NCBI RefSeq assembly: GCF_022180365.1
Contig: NZ_BQKV01000041.1
Span: forward strand, 18,895-82,894
Direction: 5' to 3'
Length of the DNA stretch: 64,000 nucleotides
Source: Faecalibacterium gallinarum
GTDB lineage: Bacteria; Bacillota; Clostridia; Oscillospirales; Ruminococcaceae
Shown: positions 1-8,733 of the stretch, piece after piece
Position numbering within the stretch: the first letter of the stretch is position 1
Layout: every line of letters starts with the position of its first letter
Made by a program: the position numbers and the translations under genes
The notes under the pieces: model-generated
The model's input: only the letters and a program-made list of their open reading frames with translations
Databases searched by the model: none
What the model was told of the DNA's origin: nothing

Positions 1-50
1 GAGACCACCTTGGTGATCATGCCGTCATCTTCACGGTTTCTCATAGCCAT
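1..50 (-). CDS. rpsE: 30S ribosomal protein S5, N-terminal fragment
   Basis: Only the first 16 codons are inside the window; the gene runs off the left edge. The peptide begins MAMRNREDDGMITKVV, which matches the start of S5 in Clostridia (a short charged leader followed by the V-x-K-V-V strand). The ATG is preceded by a perfect AGGAGG nine bases upstream. S5 helps form the decoding and mRNA-entry region of the 30S subunit. Its position directly after rplR is the standard spc order. The identity rests on this short peptide and on gene order. Confidence 0.85.
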   Translation of the reverse strand, partial: MAMRNREDDGMITKVV

Positions 51-69
51 AATGTGTTTCCTCCTCTCA

Positions 70-429
70 TTACAGCTTCAGGCCGCCCTCGCGGGCACCC
101 TCAGCCAGGGCCTTAACACGGCCATGATACACGAAACCGCCACGGTCGAACACGACCTCGGTGATGCCCTTCTCCAGGGCCTTGGCGGCGATCTTCTTGC
201 CGATCGCGGTAGCAGCCTCAACGTTGCCGCCGAAGCCTTCAAAGTCCTTGTCCATAGTGGACGCCGACACCAGGGTCACGCCCTGCTCATCGTCGATGAT
301 CTGAGCGTAAATGTGCTTGGCGGAGCGGAAAACATCCAGGCGAGGACGAGCGGCAGTGCCGCTGATCTTGCCGCGAACGCGGCGATGACGACGAAGACGA
401 GCTTCGTTCTTGTCGATCTGCTTAACCAT
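70..429 (-). CDS. rplR: 50S ribosomal protein L18
   Basis: L18 (119 aa) binds 5S rRNA and helps dock it in the central protuberance of the 50S subunit. The N-terminus is strongly basic ([14 protein letters not shown]), followed by the family core [21 protein letters not shown] and the C-terminal [25 protein letters not shown]. The length is normal for the family. It lies 18 bases after rplF and 19 before rpsE, so it is translated from the long S10-spc transcript. Confidence 0.97.
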   Translation of the reverse strand: MVKQIDKNEARLRRHRRVRGKISGTAARPRLDVFRSAKHIYAQIIDDEQGVTLVSASTMDKDFEGFGGNVEAATAIGKKIAAKALEKGITEVVFDRGGFVYHGRVKALAEGAREGGLKL

Positions 430-447
430 TGTCTTTCACTCCTTACC

Positions 448-999
448 TTATTTCTTGCCCTTGCCGGCTTTGCCTTCCTTGTGCTTGACAACCTCGCCCT
501 TGTAGCGGATGCCCTTGCCCTTGTACGGCTCGGGCGGCTTCTTGGCGCGGACCTCGGCGGCAAACTGGCCGACCTTCTGCTTGTCAATACCGGTAATGGT
601 GAAGTTGTTGGGATCCTGCCAGGTAATCTTGATGTCATCGGTATCCGAGACGACCACCTGGTGAGAGAAGCCCAGGTTCATGACCAGGTCAGAACCCTGC
701 TTCTGGCAGCGCAGGCCGACGCCCACGATCTCCATCTGCTTCTCGTAGCCGTTGACAACACCGTTCACCATGTTGGCGATGTTGGTGCGGGTCAGGCCGT
801 GCAGGCTCTTGGACAGGTTCTCGTCATTGGGGCGGGTAACCAAAACCTCATTGCCCTCGACCTTGACGGTCATGAGGGGATGATAGTTGGAATTCAGGCT
901 GCCCTTGGGGCCCTTCACGGCGACGGTGTGAGCTGCCTCATCGACAGTGACAGTGACGCCGGCAGGAATGACGATGGGTTTTCTTCCAATTCTCGACAT
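448..999 (-). CDS. rplF: 50S ribosomal protein L6
   Basis: L6 (183 aa) sits near the sarcin-ricin loop and the GTPase-associated centre of the 50S subunit. The sequence begins MSRIGRKPIVIPAGV, as in nearly all bacterial L6, and ends with the signature PPEPYKGKGIRYKGEVV followed by a lysine-rich tail. The two duplicated alpha-beta halves are both complete. It follows rpsH by 17 bases and precedes rplR, as expected for spc order. Confidence 0.98.
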   Translation of the reverse strand: MSRIGRKPIVIPAGVTVTVDEAAHTVAVKGPKGSLNSNYHPLMTVKVEGNEVLVTRPNDENLSKSLHGLTRTNIANMVNGVVNGYEKQMEIVGVGLRCQKQGSDLVMNLGFSHQVVVSDTDDIKITWQDPNNFTITGIDKQKVGQFAAEVRAKKPPEPYKGKGIRYKGEVVKHKEGKAGKGKK

Positions 1000-1016
1000 T
1001 GTCTTTTACCCCTTTC

Positions 1017-1415
1017 TTACCACACAAAGGCCAGGACCTCGCCGCCAACGTGCGCAGCACGAGCAGCCTTGTCGGTCATGATGCCCTTAGAGGTGGAAAT
1101 GATCGCGGTGCCCAGGCCCTTCATGACCTTGGGCATATCCTCGCAGTTGGTGTAGATGCGCAGGCCGGGCTTGGACACACGGCGCAGGCCGGCGATCACG
1201 GGCTCACCGTTCGCCTGATACTTCAGGGTGACCACGATGGTGCCCTGGACAGTGTCGTTCTTAACCTGCATACCCTTGATGTAGCCCTCGTCCACCAGAA
1301 TCTGGCAGATAGCCTTCTTCATGTTAGAAGCGGGGATCTCCACAGAAGGGTGTTTGGCAGTGCTAGCGTTGCGGATGCGAGTCAGCAGGTCCGCGATAGG
1401 ATCAGTAATCTGCAT
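1017..1415 (-). CDS. rpsH: 30S ribosomal protein S8
   Basis: S8 (132 aa) is a primary 16S rRNA binder of the 30S platform. In E. coli it represses the spc operon by binding its own mRNA. The protein starts [18 protein letters not shown] and ends with the conserved [26 protein letters not shown], giving the family's usual length. Unlike most genes here, it is separated from its upstream neighbour rpsN by a 107-base gap that contains a GC-rich hairpin. Confidence 0.98.
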   Translation of the reverse strand: MQITDPIADLLTRIRNASTAKHPSVEIPASNMKKAICQILVDEGYIKGMQVKNDTVQGTIVVTLKYQANGEPVIAGLRRVSKPGLRIYTNCEDMPKVMKGLGTAIISTSKGIMTDKAARAAHVGGEVLAFVW

Positions 1416-1466
1416 GCCACTAACCTCCTTAGATTAGCTCTTGTATTGTTTGTTTTTATAATGATA

Positions 1467-1495
1467 CCGCCCCGAAACCATTTGCCCCGGGGCGG
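1467..1495 (-). other. RNA hairpin in the rpsN-rpsH gap
   Basis: An 8-bp perfect inverted repeat (CCGCCCCG at 1467-1474, CGGGGCGG at 1488-1495, 13-nt loop) lies in the 107-base gap between rpsN and rpsH. On the transcribed minus strand the stem is followed by an AT-rich run (CATTATAAAAAC). There is no long U-tract, so it is not a clear terminator. It could set mRNA processing or act as a ribosomal-protein binding site; this is inference. Confidence 0.5.
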
Positions 1496-1522
1496 GTATC
1501 CGACACAGTTGCCCCCGGTTAA

Positions 1523-1708
1523 TTACCAGGAAGCCTTCTTCACGCCCGGGATCTCGCCCTTGTAGGCCAGCTCACGGAAGCACACACGGCACACGCCGTA
1601 CTTGCGCAGCACGGAGTGGGGGCGGCCGCAGATGCGGCAGCGGGTGTATGCGCGGGTGGAGAACTTGGCAGGACGGGCCTGCTTGAGCTTCATAGACAGT
1701 TTAGCCAT
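1523..1708 (-). CDS. rpsN: 30S ribosomal protein S14, zinc-binding type Z
   Basis: This is the short 61-residue S14 of the head of the 30S subunit. It carries four cysteines (C24, C27, C40, C43) forming a zinc ribbon, which makes it the C+ type that needs zinc. The protein reads [20 protein letters not shown] and ends GVKKASW, typical of the family. An in-frame start further upstream would extend it back into the rplE end; the ATG at 1708 matches family length. It lies between rplE (18-base gap) and rpsH. Confidence 0.97.
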   Translation of the reverse strand: MAKLSMKLKQARPAKFSTRAYTRCRICGRPHSVLRKYGVCRVCFRELAYKGEIPGVKKASW

Positions 1709-1725
1709 TGTACCAATCTCCTCCC

Positions 1726-2268
1726 TTAGTTGTTCTCGAACGGAGCGCCCAGAGCCTTCAGCAGCTCCTTGGCCTCTTCGTCGGTCTTGGCGGTGGTGAC
1801 GAAGCACACATCCATGCCGCGGACGGCGTCGACCTTGTCGAAGTCGATCTCGGGGAAGATGATCTGCTCCTTGATGCCGCAGGCGAAGTTGCCGCGGCCG
1901 TCGAAGGCGTTGCCGTTGATGCCGCGGAAGTCACGGACGCGGGGCAGTGCGATGTTGAAGAAACGATCCACAAACTCGTACATACGCTCGCCACGCAGGG
2001 TGACCTTGCAGCCGATGGGGGTGCCAGCGCGCAGCTTGAAGTTAGCGACGCTCTTCTTGGCGCGGCAGACAACCGCCTTCTGGCCAGTGATCTGGCCCAG
2101 ATCCTTCATGACAGCCTCCAGGATCTTCTCGTTGTCCTTGGCCTCGCCGCAGGCAACGTTGATGACGACCTTGTTCAGCTTGGGGATCTGCATAACGCTC
2201 TTGTAACCGAACTTCTTGTTCAGAGCAGGAGCAATTTCATTGACGTACTGTTCTTTCAAACGAGCCAT
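1726..2268 (-). CDS. rplE: 50S ribosomal protein L5
   Basis: L5 (180 aa) binds 5S rRNA and contacts the P-site tRNA in the central protuberance. The sequence holds the family blocks [45 protein letters not shown] and [17 protein letters not shown], and is full length. It follows rplX by 17 bases, with a good Shine-Dalgarno in the gap, in normal spc order. Confidence 0.98.
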   Translation of the reverse strand: MARLKEQYVNEIAPALNKKFGYKSVMQIPKLNKVVINVACGEAKDNEKILEAVMKDLGQITGQKAVVCRAKKSVANFKLRAGTPIGCKVTLRGERMYEFVDRFFNIALPRVRDFRGINGNAFDGRGNFACGIKEQIIFPEIDFDKVDAVRGMDVCFVTTAKTDEEAKELLKALGAPFENN

Positions 2269-2285
2269 TGTTCCTTACTCCTTTC

Positions 2286-2600
2286 TTACAGCTCAGCGCC
2301 GCACTTCTTGCAGACGCGAACCATCTTGCCGTCCTTCTCGACGTGGCCGACGCGGACAGCCTTGCCGCACTTGGGGCAGATGGGCATGACCTTGGAGGCG
2401 TACATAGCGCCTTCGGCCTTGACGATGCCGCCCTGCTCGCCCTGACGGCGGGGCTTGACGTGCTTAGTAACCATGTTCTGGCCTTCAACAATGACCTTGC
2501 CTTCGGCGGGGCTGACCTGCAGAACCTTGCCGGTGTGGCCCTTGTCCTTGCCGCTGATGATCATAACGTTGTCGCCGGTTTTAACATGAAGATTATTCAT
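2286..2600 (-). CDS. rplX: 50S ribosomal protein L24
   Basis: L24 (104 aa) is one of the first proteins to bind 23S rRNA and starts 50S assembly. It has the N-terminal KOW motif (VMIISGKDKGHTGKVLQV, about residues 12-29). The C-terminus carries a CPKC...CKKC pair (C75, C78, C97, C100) that should form a small zinc ribbon; many L24 proteins of Firmicutes keep these cysteines. Normal length and position between rplN and rplE. Confidence 0.98.
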   Translation of the reverse strand: MNNLHVKTGDNVMIISGKDKGHTGKVLQVSPAEGKVIVEGQNMVTKHVKPRRQGEQGGIVKAEGAMYASKVMPICPKCGKAVRVGHVEKDGKMVRVCKKCGAEL

Positions 2601-2614
2601 AATTTAAAACCTCC

Positions 2615-2983
2615 TTACAGCGATTCCGGAGCCAGGCTCAGGATCTTGGTGTAGCCGGCCTCACGCAGCTCACGGGCAACGGGTCCAAAGATACGGGTGC
2701 CCTTGGGGCTCTTGTCGGCCATGACGATGACGGCGGCGTTCTCGTCGAAACGGATGTAGGAGCCGTCGTCACGGCGGACGCCGTGCTTGCTGCGCACGAT
2801 AACGGCCTTCACGACGTCGCCCTTCTTAACGGTGCCGCCGGGGGCTGCCTTCTTGACAGAGCAGACCACGACGTCGCCAATATTTGCGTATCTCTTGCGG
2901 GTACCGCCCAGCACACGGAAGCACATCAGTTCTTTGGCACCGGTGTTGTCGGCAACTTTGAGATAAGTTTGCATCTGAATCAT
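2615..2983 (-). CDS. rplN: 50S ribosomal protein L14
   Basis: L14 (122 aa) forms an intersubunit bridge and is a binding site for the silencing factor RsfS. It starts [19 protein letters not shown] and ends [13 protein letters not shown]. The core [21 protein letters not shown] and the signature [10 protein letters not shown] are intact. It follows rpsQ with a 43-base gap, slightly longer than most spacings in this operon. Confidence 0.98.
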   Translation of the reverse strand: MIQMQTYLKVADNTGAKELMCFRVLGGTRKRYANIGDVVVCSVKKAAPGGTVKKGDVVKAVIVRSKHGVRRDDGSYIRFDENAAVIVMADKSPKGTRIFGPVARELREAGYTKILSLAPESL

Positions 2984-3026
2984 ATCAGATATCTCCTTTC
3001 AAACTGTTCAAAGCAGCGGGCTAAAA

Positions 3027-3284
3027 TTACTTAGCCTTCTCAACGATACGGACCAGGCGCCAGCGCACATCCTTGCTCAGGGGGCGGCACTCCATGATCT
3101 CAACACGGTCGCCGATACCACACTCGTTCTTCTCGTCACGAGCCTTGAACTTAGCGGTACGCTTCAGGATCTTCTTGTACAGGGGGTGCTGCACGCTGTC
3201 CTTCACGGCAACCACGATGGTCTTATCCATCTTGTCGGATACAACGATACCGACGCGGGTCTTTCTCAGATTACGTTCTTCCAT
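3027..3284 (-). CDS. rpsQ: 30S ribosomal protein S17
   Basis: S17 (85 aa) is an OB-fold primary binder of 16S rRNA in the 30S body. Recognisable blocks are [21 protein letters not shown] and KYKAR-like [25 protein letters not shown]. The C-terminus [12 protein letters not shown] is complete. It lies 12 bases after rpmC and keeps the standard rpmC-rpsQ-rplN order. Confidence 0.98.
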   Translation of the reverse strand: MEERNLRKTRVGIVVSDKMDKTIVVAVKDSVQHPLYKKILKRTAKFKARDEKNECGIGDRVEIMECRPLSKDVRWRLVRIVEKAK

Positions 3285-3296
3285 CGTTTAACCTCC

Positions 3297-3482
3297 TTAC
3301 TGCTTCTCAGCCAGAACGGTCATCACGCGGGCGATGTCCTTCTTGACTGCTTCGATGCGGCCGGGGTTCTCCAGCTGGTTGATGGCATGCTGGAAACGCA
3401 GGTTAAACAGCTCAGCCTTCAGGTCTGCCAGCTTGCTGGTCAGCTCTGCAGACTGCATCTCGCGGAGTTCATTAGCCTTCAT
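3297..3482 (-). CDS. rpmC: 50S ribosomal protein L29
   Basis: L29 (61 aa from this start) lies at the peptide tunnel exit near L23. It is a two-helix protein reading [18 protein letters not shown] and ending TVLAEKQ. Two ATGs are possible: the one at 3491 directly abuts the AGGAGG, whereas the one at 3482 has a nine-base spacing, so 3482 is chosen. The gene overlaps the end of rplP by 11 bases, which suggests translational coupling. Confidence 0.95.
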   Translation of the reverse strand: MKANELREMQSAELTSKLADLKAELFNLRFQHAINQLENPGRIEAVKKDIARVMTVLAEKQ

Positions 3483-3912
3483 TGGTGCCATCCTCCTTCA
3501 CGGAGTCCTCACGGACAACAAATTTGCACTTGATGGGCAGCTTGTGCATAGCCAGGCGCAGAGCCTCGCGGGCAGTTGCCTCATCGACATCAGCCAGCTC
3601 GAACAGGACACGGCCGGGCTTCACGACTGCAACCCAGTACTCGGGAGAGCCTTTACCGGAACCCATTCGGGTCTCAGCGGGCTTCTCGGTGACGGGCTTG
3701 TCGGGGAAGATCTTGATCCAGACCTTGCCGCCACGCTTGATATAACGGGTCATGGCGACACGGGCGGCCTCGATCTGCTTGGAGGAGATCCAGGCCGGCT
3801 CCAGGGCAACAAGGCCGTACTGGCCCTGGCACACCACGTTGCCGCGGGTAGCCTTGCCGGTCATGCGGCCGCGCTGAACGCGGCGGTACTTAACACGCTT
3901 AGGCAGTAACAT
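3472..3912 (-). CDS. rplP: 50S ribosomal protein L16
   Basis: L16 (146 aa) helps shape the A site of the 50S subunit. It begins [17 protein letters not shown] and contains the signature [37 protein letters not shown] core, split over residues 56-89. The C-terminal tail [10 protein letters not shown] is a few residues longer than in many homologues because it runs into the rpmC start. Its ATG shares one base with the rpsC stop (TAATG). Confidence 0.98.
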   Translation of the reverse strand: MLLPKRVKYRRVQRGRMTGKATRGNVVCQGQYGLVALEPAWISSKQIEAARVAMTRYIKRGGKVWIKIFPDKPVTEKPAETRMGSGKGSPEYWVAVVKPGRVLFELADVDEATAREALRLAMHKLPIKCKFVVREDSVKEDGTNEG

Positions 3913-4616
3913 TACTTGTTGCCTCCTTCCTTCTTCTGAGCGTTCTTAGCGCTCTTGAGGACCTCGCCCTTGTAGATCCACACCTTGACGCCGATGCGGC
4001 CGTAGGTGGTGGCAGCCTCTGCAAAGCCGTAGTCGATGTCGGCGCGCAGGGTCTGCAGGGGGATGGTGCCCTCGTGGTAGCTCTCGGTGCGGGCGATGTC
4101 AGCGCCGCCCAGACGGCCGGAGCACATAGCCTTGATGCCCTTAGCGGGGACAGTGCTGCGGTCACGGGGGCTCATGGCATTGCGCATGCACTGCTTCATG
4201 GCACGACGGAAGGTGACGCGGTTCTCCAGCTGACGAGCGATGTCCTCGGCAACCAGCTGAGCGTTGGTAGCAGCGCTCTTAACCTCGATAACGTTGACGA
4301 CGATGTTCTTGCCGTACTTCTTGGAGAGCTTGTTCTGCAGCGCGACGCGCTCCTCACCGCCCTTGCCGATCACCATACCGGGCTTAGCGCAGTAGATGCT
4401 GACGGTCACGCGGGGAGCGGAGGTGGAGGGGTCCACGCTGCGCTCGATCTCGATCTTGGGGACACCAGCGTCCTTGAGCTGAGCCTTCAGCTCAGTGCGG
4501 ATCTTGTGGTCCTCCATCAGGTTATCGCTGAAGTCCTTCTTGGAAGCAAACCAGCGGCTGTCCCAGTCTTTAATCACACCGACACGAATACCGTGCGGAT
4601 TAACTTTCTGGCCCAT
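3912..4616 (-). CDS. rpsC: 30S ribosomal protein S3
   Basis: S3 (234 aa) forms the mRNA entry tunnel with S4 and S5 and has helicase-related function. It starts [22 protein letters not shown], followed by a KH-2 domain with GMVIGKGGE. The C-terminal domain includes the signature [24 protein letters not shown]. The end has a short lysine-rich tail. It lies 12 bases after rplV. Confidence 0.98.
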   Translation of the reverse strand: MGQKVNPHGIRVGVIKDWDSRWFASKKDFSDNLMEDHKIRTELKAQLKDAGVPKIEIERSVDPSTSAPRVTVSIYCAKPGMVIGKGGEERVALQNKLSKKYGKNIVVNVIEVKSAATNAQLVAEDIARQLENRVTFRRAMKQCMRNAMSPRDRSTVPAKGIKAMCSGRLGGADIARTESYHEGTIPLQTLRADIDYGFAEAATTYGRIGVKVWIYKGEVLKSAKNAQKKEGGNK

Positions 4617-4628
4617 TTGTTTACCTCC

Positions 4629-4964
4629 TTACTCTTTCTCTTTCAGAACAACGGTCATGTGGCTGGTGCGCTTCAGGATGCGGTAGCCGCGGCCCTGTGC
4701 ACGAGGCATCATGCGCTTCAGCGTGGGGCCGGGGCAGACGAAGCACTCGGCCACGTAGAGGTTGTTCTTGTCCATATTGAAGTTGTTTTCCGCATTCGCG
4801 GCTGCAGACTTCACCAGCTTGAGAAGGGGCTCGCAAGCGGCCTTCGGGGTGTACTGCAGGATTGCCAGCGCTTCGTCCAGGGGCTTGTTCCGGATCAGAT
4901 CCATGACGATCGAAACCTTCCGGGGACTAATGCGGGCATAACGAAGAATTGCCCGAGCTTCCAT
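4629..4964 (-). CDS. rplV: 50S ribosomal protein L22
   Basis: L22 (111 aa) lines the peptide exit tunnel; changes in its beta hairpin cause macrolide resistance. The protein reads [17 protein letters not shown], the usual start, and contains the hairpin signature [23 protein letters not shown] near the C-terminus. An open frame continues upstream to 5051 but overlaps rpsS and lacks family sequence, so the ATG at 4964 with AGGAGG just upstream is used. Confidence 0.97.
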   Translation of the reverse strand: MEARAILRYARISPRKVSIVMDLIRNKPLDEALAILQYTPKAACEPLLKLVKSAAANAENNFNMDKNNLYVAECFVCPGPTLKRMMPRAQGRGYRILKRTSHMTVVLKEKE

Positions 4965-4983
4965 GTTTGCGTTCCTCCTTCTC

Positions 4984-5250
4984 TTACTTCGAATTGCCGG
5001 TGTGACCCTTGAAGGTACGGGTGGGCACGAACTCGCCGAGCTTGTGGCCAACCATGTCCTCAGTCACATACACGGGCACATGCTTACGACCGTCGTGGAC
5101 GGCGAAGGTGTGGCCGACGAACTCGGGGAAGATGGTGGAGGCACGAGACCAGGTCTTAATGACCTGCTTCTTGCCGGAAGCGTTCATCGCTTCAACGTGC
5201 TTCATAAGAGCAGCCTGGACGAAAGGTCCTTTTTTAATACTTCTACCCAT
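4984..5250 (-). CDS. rpsS: 30S ribosomal protein S19
   Basis: S19 (88 aa) sits in the 30S head and contacts the A-site tRNA and the intersubunit bridge. The typical start [20 protein letters not shown] and the signature [17 protein letters not shown] are present. Length is normal. It follows rplB by 17 bases. Confidence 0.98.
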   Translation of the reverse strand: MGRSIKKGPFVQAALMKHVEAMNASGKKQVIKTWSRASTIFPEFVGHTFAVHDGRKHVPVYVTEDMVGHKLGEFVPTRTFKGHTGNSK

Positions 5251-5267
5251 TGTCGTAAACTCCTCTC

Positions 5268-6098
5268 TTACTTACCTGCACGCTTCACGATCAGCTTATC
5301 GGAGCGCTTGTGGTGCTTACGGGTCTTGAGGCCCAGAGCGGGCTTGCCCCACGGAGTCATAGGCCCAGAGTGGCCGATCGGAGCGCGGCCCTCGCCACCG
5401 CCGTGCGGGTGGTCGTTCGGGTTCATGACGGTACCACGGCTGCCGGGACGGACGCCCATGTGGCGCTTGCGGCCGGCCTTGCCCAGGTTGACGTTCTCGT
5501 GGTCGATGTTGGAGACCTGGCCGATGACTGCGGTGCAGTTCAGGGGCACATTGCGCATCTCGCCGGAGGGCAGACGGATCAGGGCGTAGCCGTTCTCCTT
5601 AGCCATCAGCTGAGCCATGTTGCCAGCGGAACGAACCAGCTGAGCGCCGCGGCCGGGGTAGAGCTCGATGTTGTGGATGATGGTACCAACGGGGATGTTC
5701 TCAAAGGGCAGGCAGTTGCCGGGCTTGATGTCGGCGCCGGCGCCGCTGACGATCACATCGCCGACCTTCAGGCCTTCGGGGCAGATGATGTAGCTCTTCA
5801 CGCCGTCGGTGTACTCCACCAGGCAGATGAAGGCGCTACGGTTCGGATCGTACTCGATGGTCTTGACGGTAGCGGGCATATCGGTCTTCTGACGCTTGAA
5901 GTCGATGACACGATACTTGGTGCGGTTGCCGCCGCCGTGGTGGCGGACGGTGATGCGGCCGGTGTTGTTGCGGCCGCTGTGCTTCTTCATGGGCTCCAGC
6001 AGGCTGCGCTCGGGAGCGACCTTAGACAGGACACTGTAGTCCGTGACGGTCATGCCGCGGCGGCCCGGGGTAGTGGGGCCATACTTTTTGATAGCCAT
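5268..6098 (-). CDS. rplB: 50S ribosomal protein L2
   Basis: L2 (276 aa) is needed for subunit joining and sits close to the peptidyl transferase centre. The C-terminal signature [18 protein letters not shown] is present, including the histidine implicated in activity. The N-terminal OB-like and SH3-like domains are complete ([15 protein letters not shown]...). It is followed by 17 bases before rpsS, but preceded by a 77-base gap that carries two hairpins. Confidence 0.98.
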   Translation of the reverse strand: MAIKKYGPTTPGRRGMTVTDYSVLSKVAPERSLLEPMKKHSGRNNTGRITVRHHGGGNRTKYRVIDFKRQKTDMPATVKTIEYDPNRSAFICLVEYTDGVKSYIICPEGLKVGDVIVSGAGADIKPGNCLPFENIPVGTIIHNIELYPGRGAQLVRSAGNMAQLMAKENGYALIRLPSGEMRNVPLNCTAVIGQVSNIDHENVNLGKAGRKRHMGVRPGSRGTVMNPNDHPHGGGEGRAPIGHSGPMTPWGKPALGLKTRKHHKRSDKLIVKRAGK

Positions 6099-6136
6099 TG
6101 TGCTATTCTCCTTTTGTTATCTTATGAATTATTATC

Positions 6137-6173
6137 GGGGTCATATCCCCATAGAGGGACCCTCGGCGGGTCC
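6137..6173 (-). other. Two small hairpins in the rplW-rplB gap
   Basis: The 77-base gap holds GGACCC/GGGTCC (6157-6162 and 6168-6173, perfect 6-bp stem, 5-nt loop) and GGGG/CCCC (6137-6140 and 6147-6150). Neither is followed by a U-tract on the transcribed strand. They may be processing or ribosomal-protein binding structures. Only the base pairing is seen. Confidence 0.4.
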
Positions 6174-6175
6174 GA

Positions 6176-6472
6176 TCAAACCATGCTGTTGAAGAACTCG
6201 ATTTCCTTGGAGTCCTTGGTCAGGGTGACAATCGCCTTCTTGGAAGCGGCGGTGTAACCAGCATGCATGCCCTGGCGGCGGAAGCGGCCACGCACCGAGA
6301 TGGTGTTGACCTTGGCAACCTTAGCGCCGGGGAACAGGGTCTCGACAGCCTGAGCGATCTCGATCTTGGTAGCGTCGGTGGCGACCTTGAAGGTGTACTT
6401 CTTGTCGGCGATGCCAGCCATGGAGTTCTCGGTGATGACCGGCTTCAGGATGATGTCATGTGCGGTTTTCAT
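6176..6472 (-). CDS. rplW: 50S ribosomal protein L23
   Basis: L23 (98 aa) lies at the tunnel exit and is the docking site for trigger factor and SRP. It starts [18 protein letters not shown] and has the strand YTFKVATDATKIEIAQAVETLF typical of the family; the C-terminus ends EIEFFNSMV. The ATG overlaps the rplD stop by one base (TAATG), so the two are translationally coupled. Confidence 0.98.
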   Translation of the reverse strand: MKTAHDIILKPVITENSMAGIADKKYTFKVATDATKIEIAQAVETLFPGAKVAKVNTISVRGRFRRQGMHAGYTAASKKAIVTLTKDSKEIEFFNSMV

Positions 6473-7095
6473 TAGCCAAGCACCTCCTCGAGCTTCTTCG
6501 CTGCGCCCTCGCTGATGATCAGCTTGTCGGCGTTCAGCACATCGTAGGTGTTCACGCTGCCAGCGAAGGTGGTCTTGACGCCCTGGATGTTAGCGGCGCT
6601 CTTGACGAACTTCGCATCGACAGTCTCGTTGACCAGCAGGTTCTTCTTGCCGGCGCCGACAGCGTTCAGCATTGCAACAACCGCCTTGGTCTTGTACTCC
6701 TCGACAGCCATCTTGTCAACCACGATCATGTTGCCGTTGGCAGCCTTGTCGGACAGAACGCTCAGCAGAGCCAGGCGCTTGACCTTGTTGTTGATGTGGT
6801 AGTTGTAGCTGCGGGGCTTGGGGCCCAGAGCGACGCCGCCGTGAGTCCACTGGGGAGCACGGATGGAGCCCTGACGAGCGTGGCCGGTGCCCTTCTGGCG
6901 CCAGGGCTTCTTGCCGCCGCCGGAGACTTCCTTGCGGATCTTGGTGTTCTGGGTGCCCTGGCGCTGGTTGGCCAGGAAGTTCACAACTGCAATGTGAACA
7001 GCCTTCTCGTTCGGGGTAATGCCGAACACGGCGTCGGAAAGCTCGATCTCGCTGACCTTTTTGCCGTTCATATCGACTACGTCAAATTTTGCCAT
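6472..7095 (-). CDS. rplD: 50S ribosomal protein L4
   Basis: L4 (207 aa) has a globular domain and a long loop that reaches into the exit tunnel. The loop segment [19 protein letters not shown] (about residues 62-80) is intact, and the C-terminal domain ends [10 protein letters not shown]. In E. coli L4 represses the S10 operon by binding the S10 leader; whether that holds here is unknown, but the long leader upstream of rpsJ makes it a fair question. Confidence 0.98.
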   Translation of the reverse strand: MAKFDVVDMNGKKVSEIELSDAVFGITPNEKAVHIAVVNFLANQRQGTQNTKIRKEVSGGGKKPWRQKGTGHARQGSIRAPQWTHGGVALGPKPRSYNYHINNKVKRLALLSVLSDKAANGNMIVVDKMAVEEYKTKAVVAMLNAVGAGKKNLLVNETVDAKFVKSAANIQGVKTTFAGSVNTYDVLNADKLIISEGAAKKLEEVLG

Positions 7096-7109
7096 TGTAG
7101 CTTTCCTCC

Positions 7110-7742
7110 TTACGCCTTCACGCTGTTGGCCAGGGTAACGATGGTGCCCTTGGTACCGGGGATCGCACCCTTGACAGCGATCAGATTGTTCTCGGTGTCA
7201 ACCTTGACAACCGTCAGGTTCTGCACGGTGACCCGCACAAAGCCCATGTGGCCGGGCAGACGCTTGCCGGGGAACACGCGGGACGGGGTGGAAGTGGAGC
7301 CGTTGGAACCGGCATGCCGTGCGACGGGGCCGGTGCCGTGGCTCTCGCGCAGACGGTGCTGACCGTAGCGCTTGATAACGCCCTGGTAACCCTTGCCCTT
7401 GGAGATGCCTGCGACGTCAACCTTATCGCCAGCGGCGAAGACGTCAGCCTTCAGGACATCGCCCACGTTCAGGCCGGAGACATCCTCCAGACGGAACTCG
7501 CGCAGGGTCTTCTTGGGGGCGACATTGGCCTTCTTGAAGTGGCCAGCGGCTGCCTTGTTGACCTTCTTGGCGGAAACCTCGCCGAAGCCCAGCTGAACAG
7601 CCTGATAGCCGTCGCTCTCGACGGTCTTCTTCTGCACGACGGTGCAGGGACCTGCCTCGATGACGGTCACGGGAATGACCTTGCCGTTCTCGTCGAACAG
7701 CTGAGTCATACCGACTTTTTTGCCGATAATGCCTTTAACCAT
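7110..7742 (-). CDS. rplC: 50S ribosomal protein L3
   Basis: L3 (210 aa) is an early assembly protein that reaches the peptidyl transferase centre. The sequence starts [20 protein letters not shown]. It contains the loop [36 protein letters not shown] region (split across residues 135-166), whose conserved glutamine site in gamma-proteobacteria is not conserved here. It is separated from rpsJ by a 95-base structured gap. Confidence 0.98.
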   Translation of the reverse strand: MVKGIIGKKVGMTQLFDENGKVIPVTVIEAGPCTVVQKKTVESDGYQAVQLGFGEVSAKKVNKAAAGHFKKANVAPKKTLREFRLEDVSGLNVGDVLKADVFAAGDKVDVAGISKGKGYQGVIKRYGQHRLRESHGTGPVARHAGSNGSTSTPSRVFPGKRLPGHMGFVRVTVQNLTVVKVDTENNLIAVKGAIPGTKGTIVTLANSVKA

Positions 7743-7769
7743 TTTCTTTTCCTCCTGTAAAGGTTATTG

Positions 7770-7816
7770 GTTGGCGGCGCACGTCACCGCCAACATGACC
7801 CCTCGGGAAACGAGGG
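7770..7816 (-). other. Two hairpins in the rpsJ-rplC gap
   Basis: The 95-base gap holds GTTGGCGG/CCGCCAAC (7770-7777 and 7787-7794, perfect 8 bp, 9-nt loop) and CCCTCG/CGAGGG (7800-7805 and 7811-7816, 6 bp, 5-nt loop) in tandem. No U-tract follows on the minus strand. Other gaps in the operon are 12-20 bases, so this stretch was kept for a reason other than a Shine-Dalgarno. Function is not known. Confidence 0.5.
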
Positions 7817-7837
7817 CATCGATTGTTCGCCAAGCCC

Positions 7838-8149
7838 TTACAGCTTGATCTCGATGTCCACGCCAGCGGGGAGCTGGAGGCTCATCAGAGCCTCGACCGT
7901 CTTGTTGGACGGCTTCAGAATGTCGATCAGACGCTTGTGGGTGCGGCTCTCAAACTGCTCGCGGCTGTCCTTGTACTTGTGGGTCGCGCGCAGGATGGTG
8001 ACCACCTCGCGATCGGTGGGCAGGGGGATGGGGCCGGACACGCGGGCGCCGGTGCGCTTTGCGGTCTCCACGATCTTCTCTGCTGCGGCATCGATCAGCT
8101 GAGCATCATAGCTCTGCAGACGAATTCTGATTTTCTCTTTGACTGCCAT
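7838..8149 (-). CDS. rpsJ: 30S ribosomal protein S10 (NusE)
   Basis: S10 (103 aa) is a 30S head protein and also acts as NusE in transcription antitermination and NusG coupling. The sequence reads [20 protein letters not shown] and contains the signature [20 protein letters not shown], ending VDIEIKL. It is the first gene of the S10 operon. The Shine-Dalgarno AGGAGG lies just upstream, at the end of a ~350-nt leader. Confidence 0.98.
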   Translation of the reverse strand: MAVKEKIRIRLQSYDAQLIDAAAEKIVETAKRTGARVSGPIPLPTDREVVTILRATHKYKDSREQFESRTHKRLIDILKPSNKTVEALMSLQLPAGVDIEIKL

Positions 8150-8499
8150 TGCTTACGCCTCCTGAAAAATGTTTTTGCCCTAGGCGAGCCGATAAATTGC
8201 TCTACACAGTTCCGGGTGTCTCACGGTTTTGCATTAGAAAAGCCGGTGAACCGTCGCGCAGTTCTCCCGGAAAACCTATTAGCAAATCAAACCCGGACAT
8301 TGGTTCACGCGGGCAGGGAGTAACTTGCCTGCCTTGCGGGAACATATCCCATCGCTGTCAGTAATTTTTTCGCCCGGTTCTTAGATCGGACATACTCCGC
8401 GGAAAAACCCGACTCGGCTATAGCCGGCCGGCAACCTCCCGCATCAACGCATATCGTGGCCTGCACGACTTGTATCATCGCACAAGCCCTTTGCAGCCG
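8150..8499 (-). promoter_or_regulatory. Structured S10-operon mRNA leader with attenuator-like hairpin
   Basis: Transcription from the promoter at 8506-8534 should begin near 8499, giving a leader of about 350 nt. About 70 nt in, a stem of CCGGC plus CGGCTATAGCCG plus GTCGG (8409-8431, one bulged base and one G-U pair) is followed by U5 (8407-8403), which looks like an intrinsic terminator. Further on are GGCAGG/CCTGCC (8312-8317 and 8328-8333) and a longer-range 7-bp pairing GTGAACC/GGTTCAC (8246-8252 and 8302-8308). Together these suggest a regulated leader for ribosomal protein supply. No known Rfam family could be assigned by eye. Confidence 0.65.
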
Positions 8500-8505
8500 A
8501 GAGAT

Positions 8506-8534
8506 ATTTTATCACATCTTCGATGATTATGCAA
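8506..8534 (-). promoter_or_regulatory. S10 operon promoter
   Basis: On the minus strand TTGCAT (8534-8529) and TAAAAT (8511-8506) are 17 bases apart, with a TGA extension just upstream of the -10. This extended -10 promoter faces rpsJ and is the only good sigma-A promoter seen upstream of it. Confidence 0.75.
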
Positions 8535-8635
8535 GCCTTTTTAGTGAAAAAACAGAATTTTATCTTTTATTTTTCTCCCTTTCGCCAAAAGCCATACTTT
8601 CTGTATAAAATGCACAATTCAGCGTCCAATCGCTG

Positions 8636-8680
8636 GAAAAAGCGGCAGCGGGCAGGGCCCAAAAACGGCCTGCCCGCTGC
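8636..8680 (-). terminator. Terminator of the rqcH operon
   Basis: GCAGCGGGCAGG and CCTGCCCGCTGC (8645-8656 and 8669-8680) form a perfect 12-bp stem. On the minus strand it is followed within four bases by U5 (8641-8637). It lies 54 bases after the rqcH stop and separates it from the S10 promoter region. The stretch between 8535 and 8635 holds no gene that I can see. Confidence 0.9.
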
Positions 8681-8733
8681 TGAGTATGCCCGACCCTTGG
8701 CCGGGTTATGCACCCGGCAGGGAAAAGGCGGTT

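Noticed and set aside
10..1155. Long plus-strand open frames across the ribosomal genes
   Set aside because: They lie opposite well-identified ribosomal genes and have no recognisable protein features.
8305..8478. A 57-codon minus-strand frame in the S10 leader, starting eight bases after AAAGGG
   Set aside because: It contains three ATA codons plus AGG, CGA and TTA, which the neighbouring genes avoid, and it spans the attenuator-like stem, so structured RNA explains the region better. Ribosome profiling could reverse this view.
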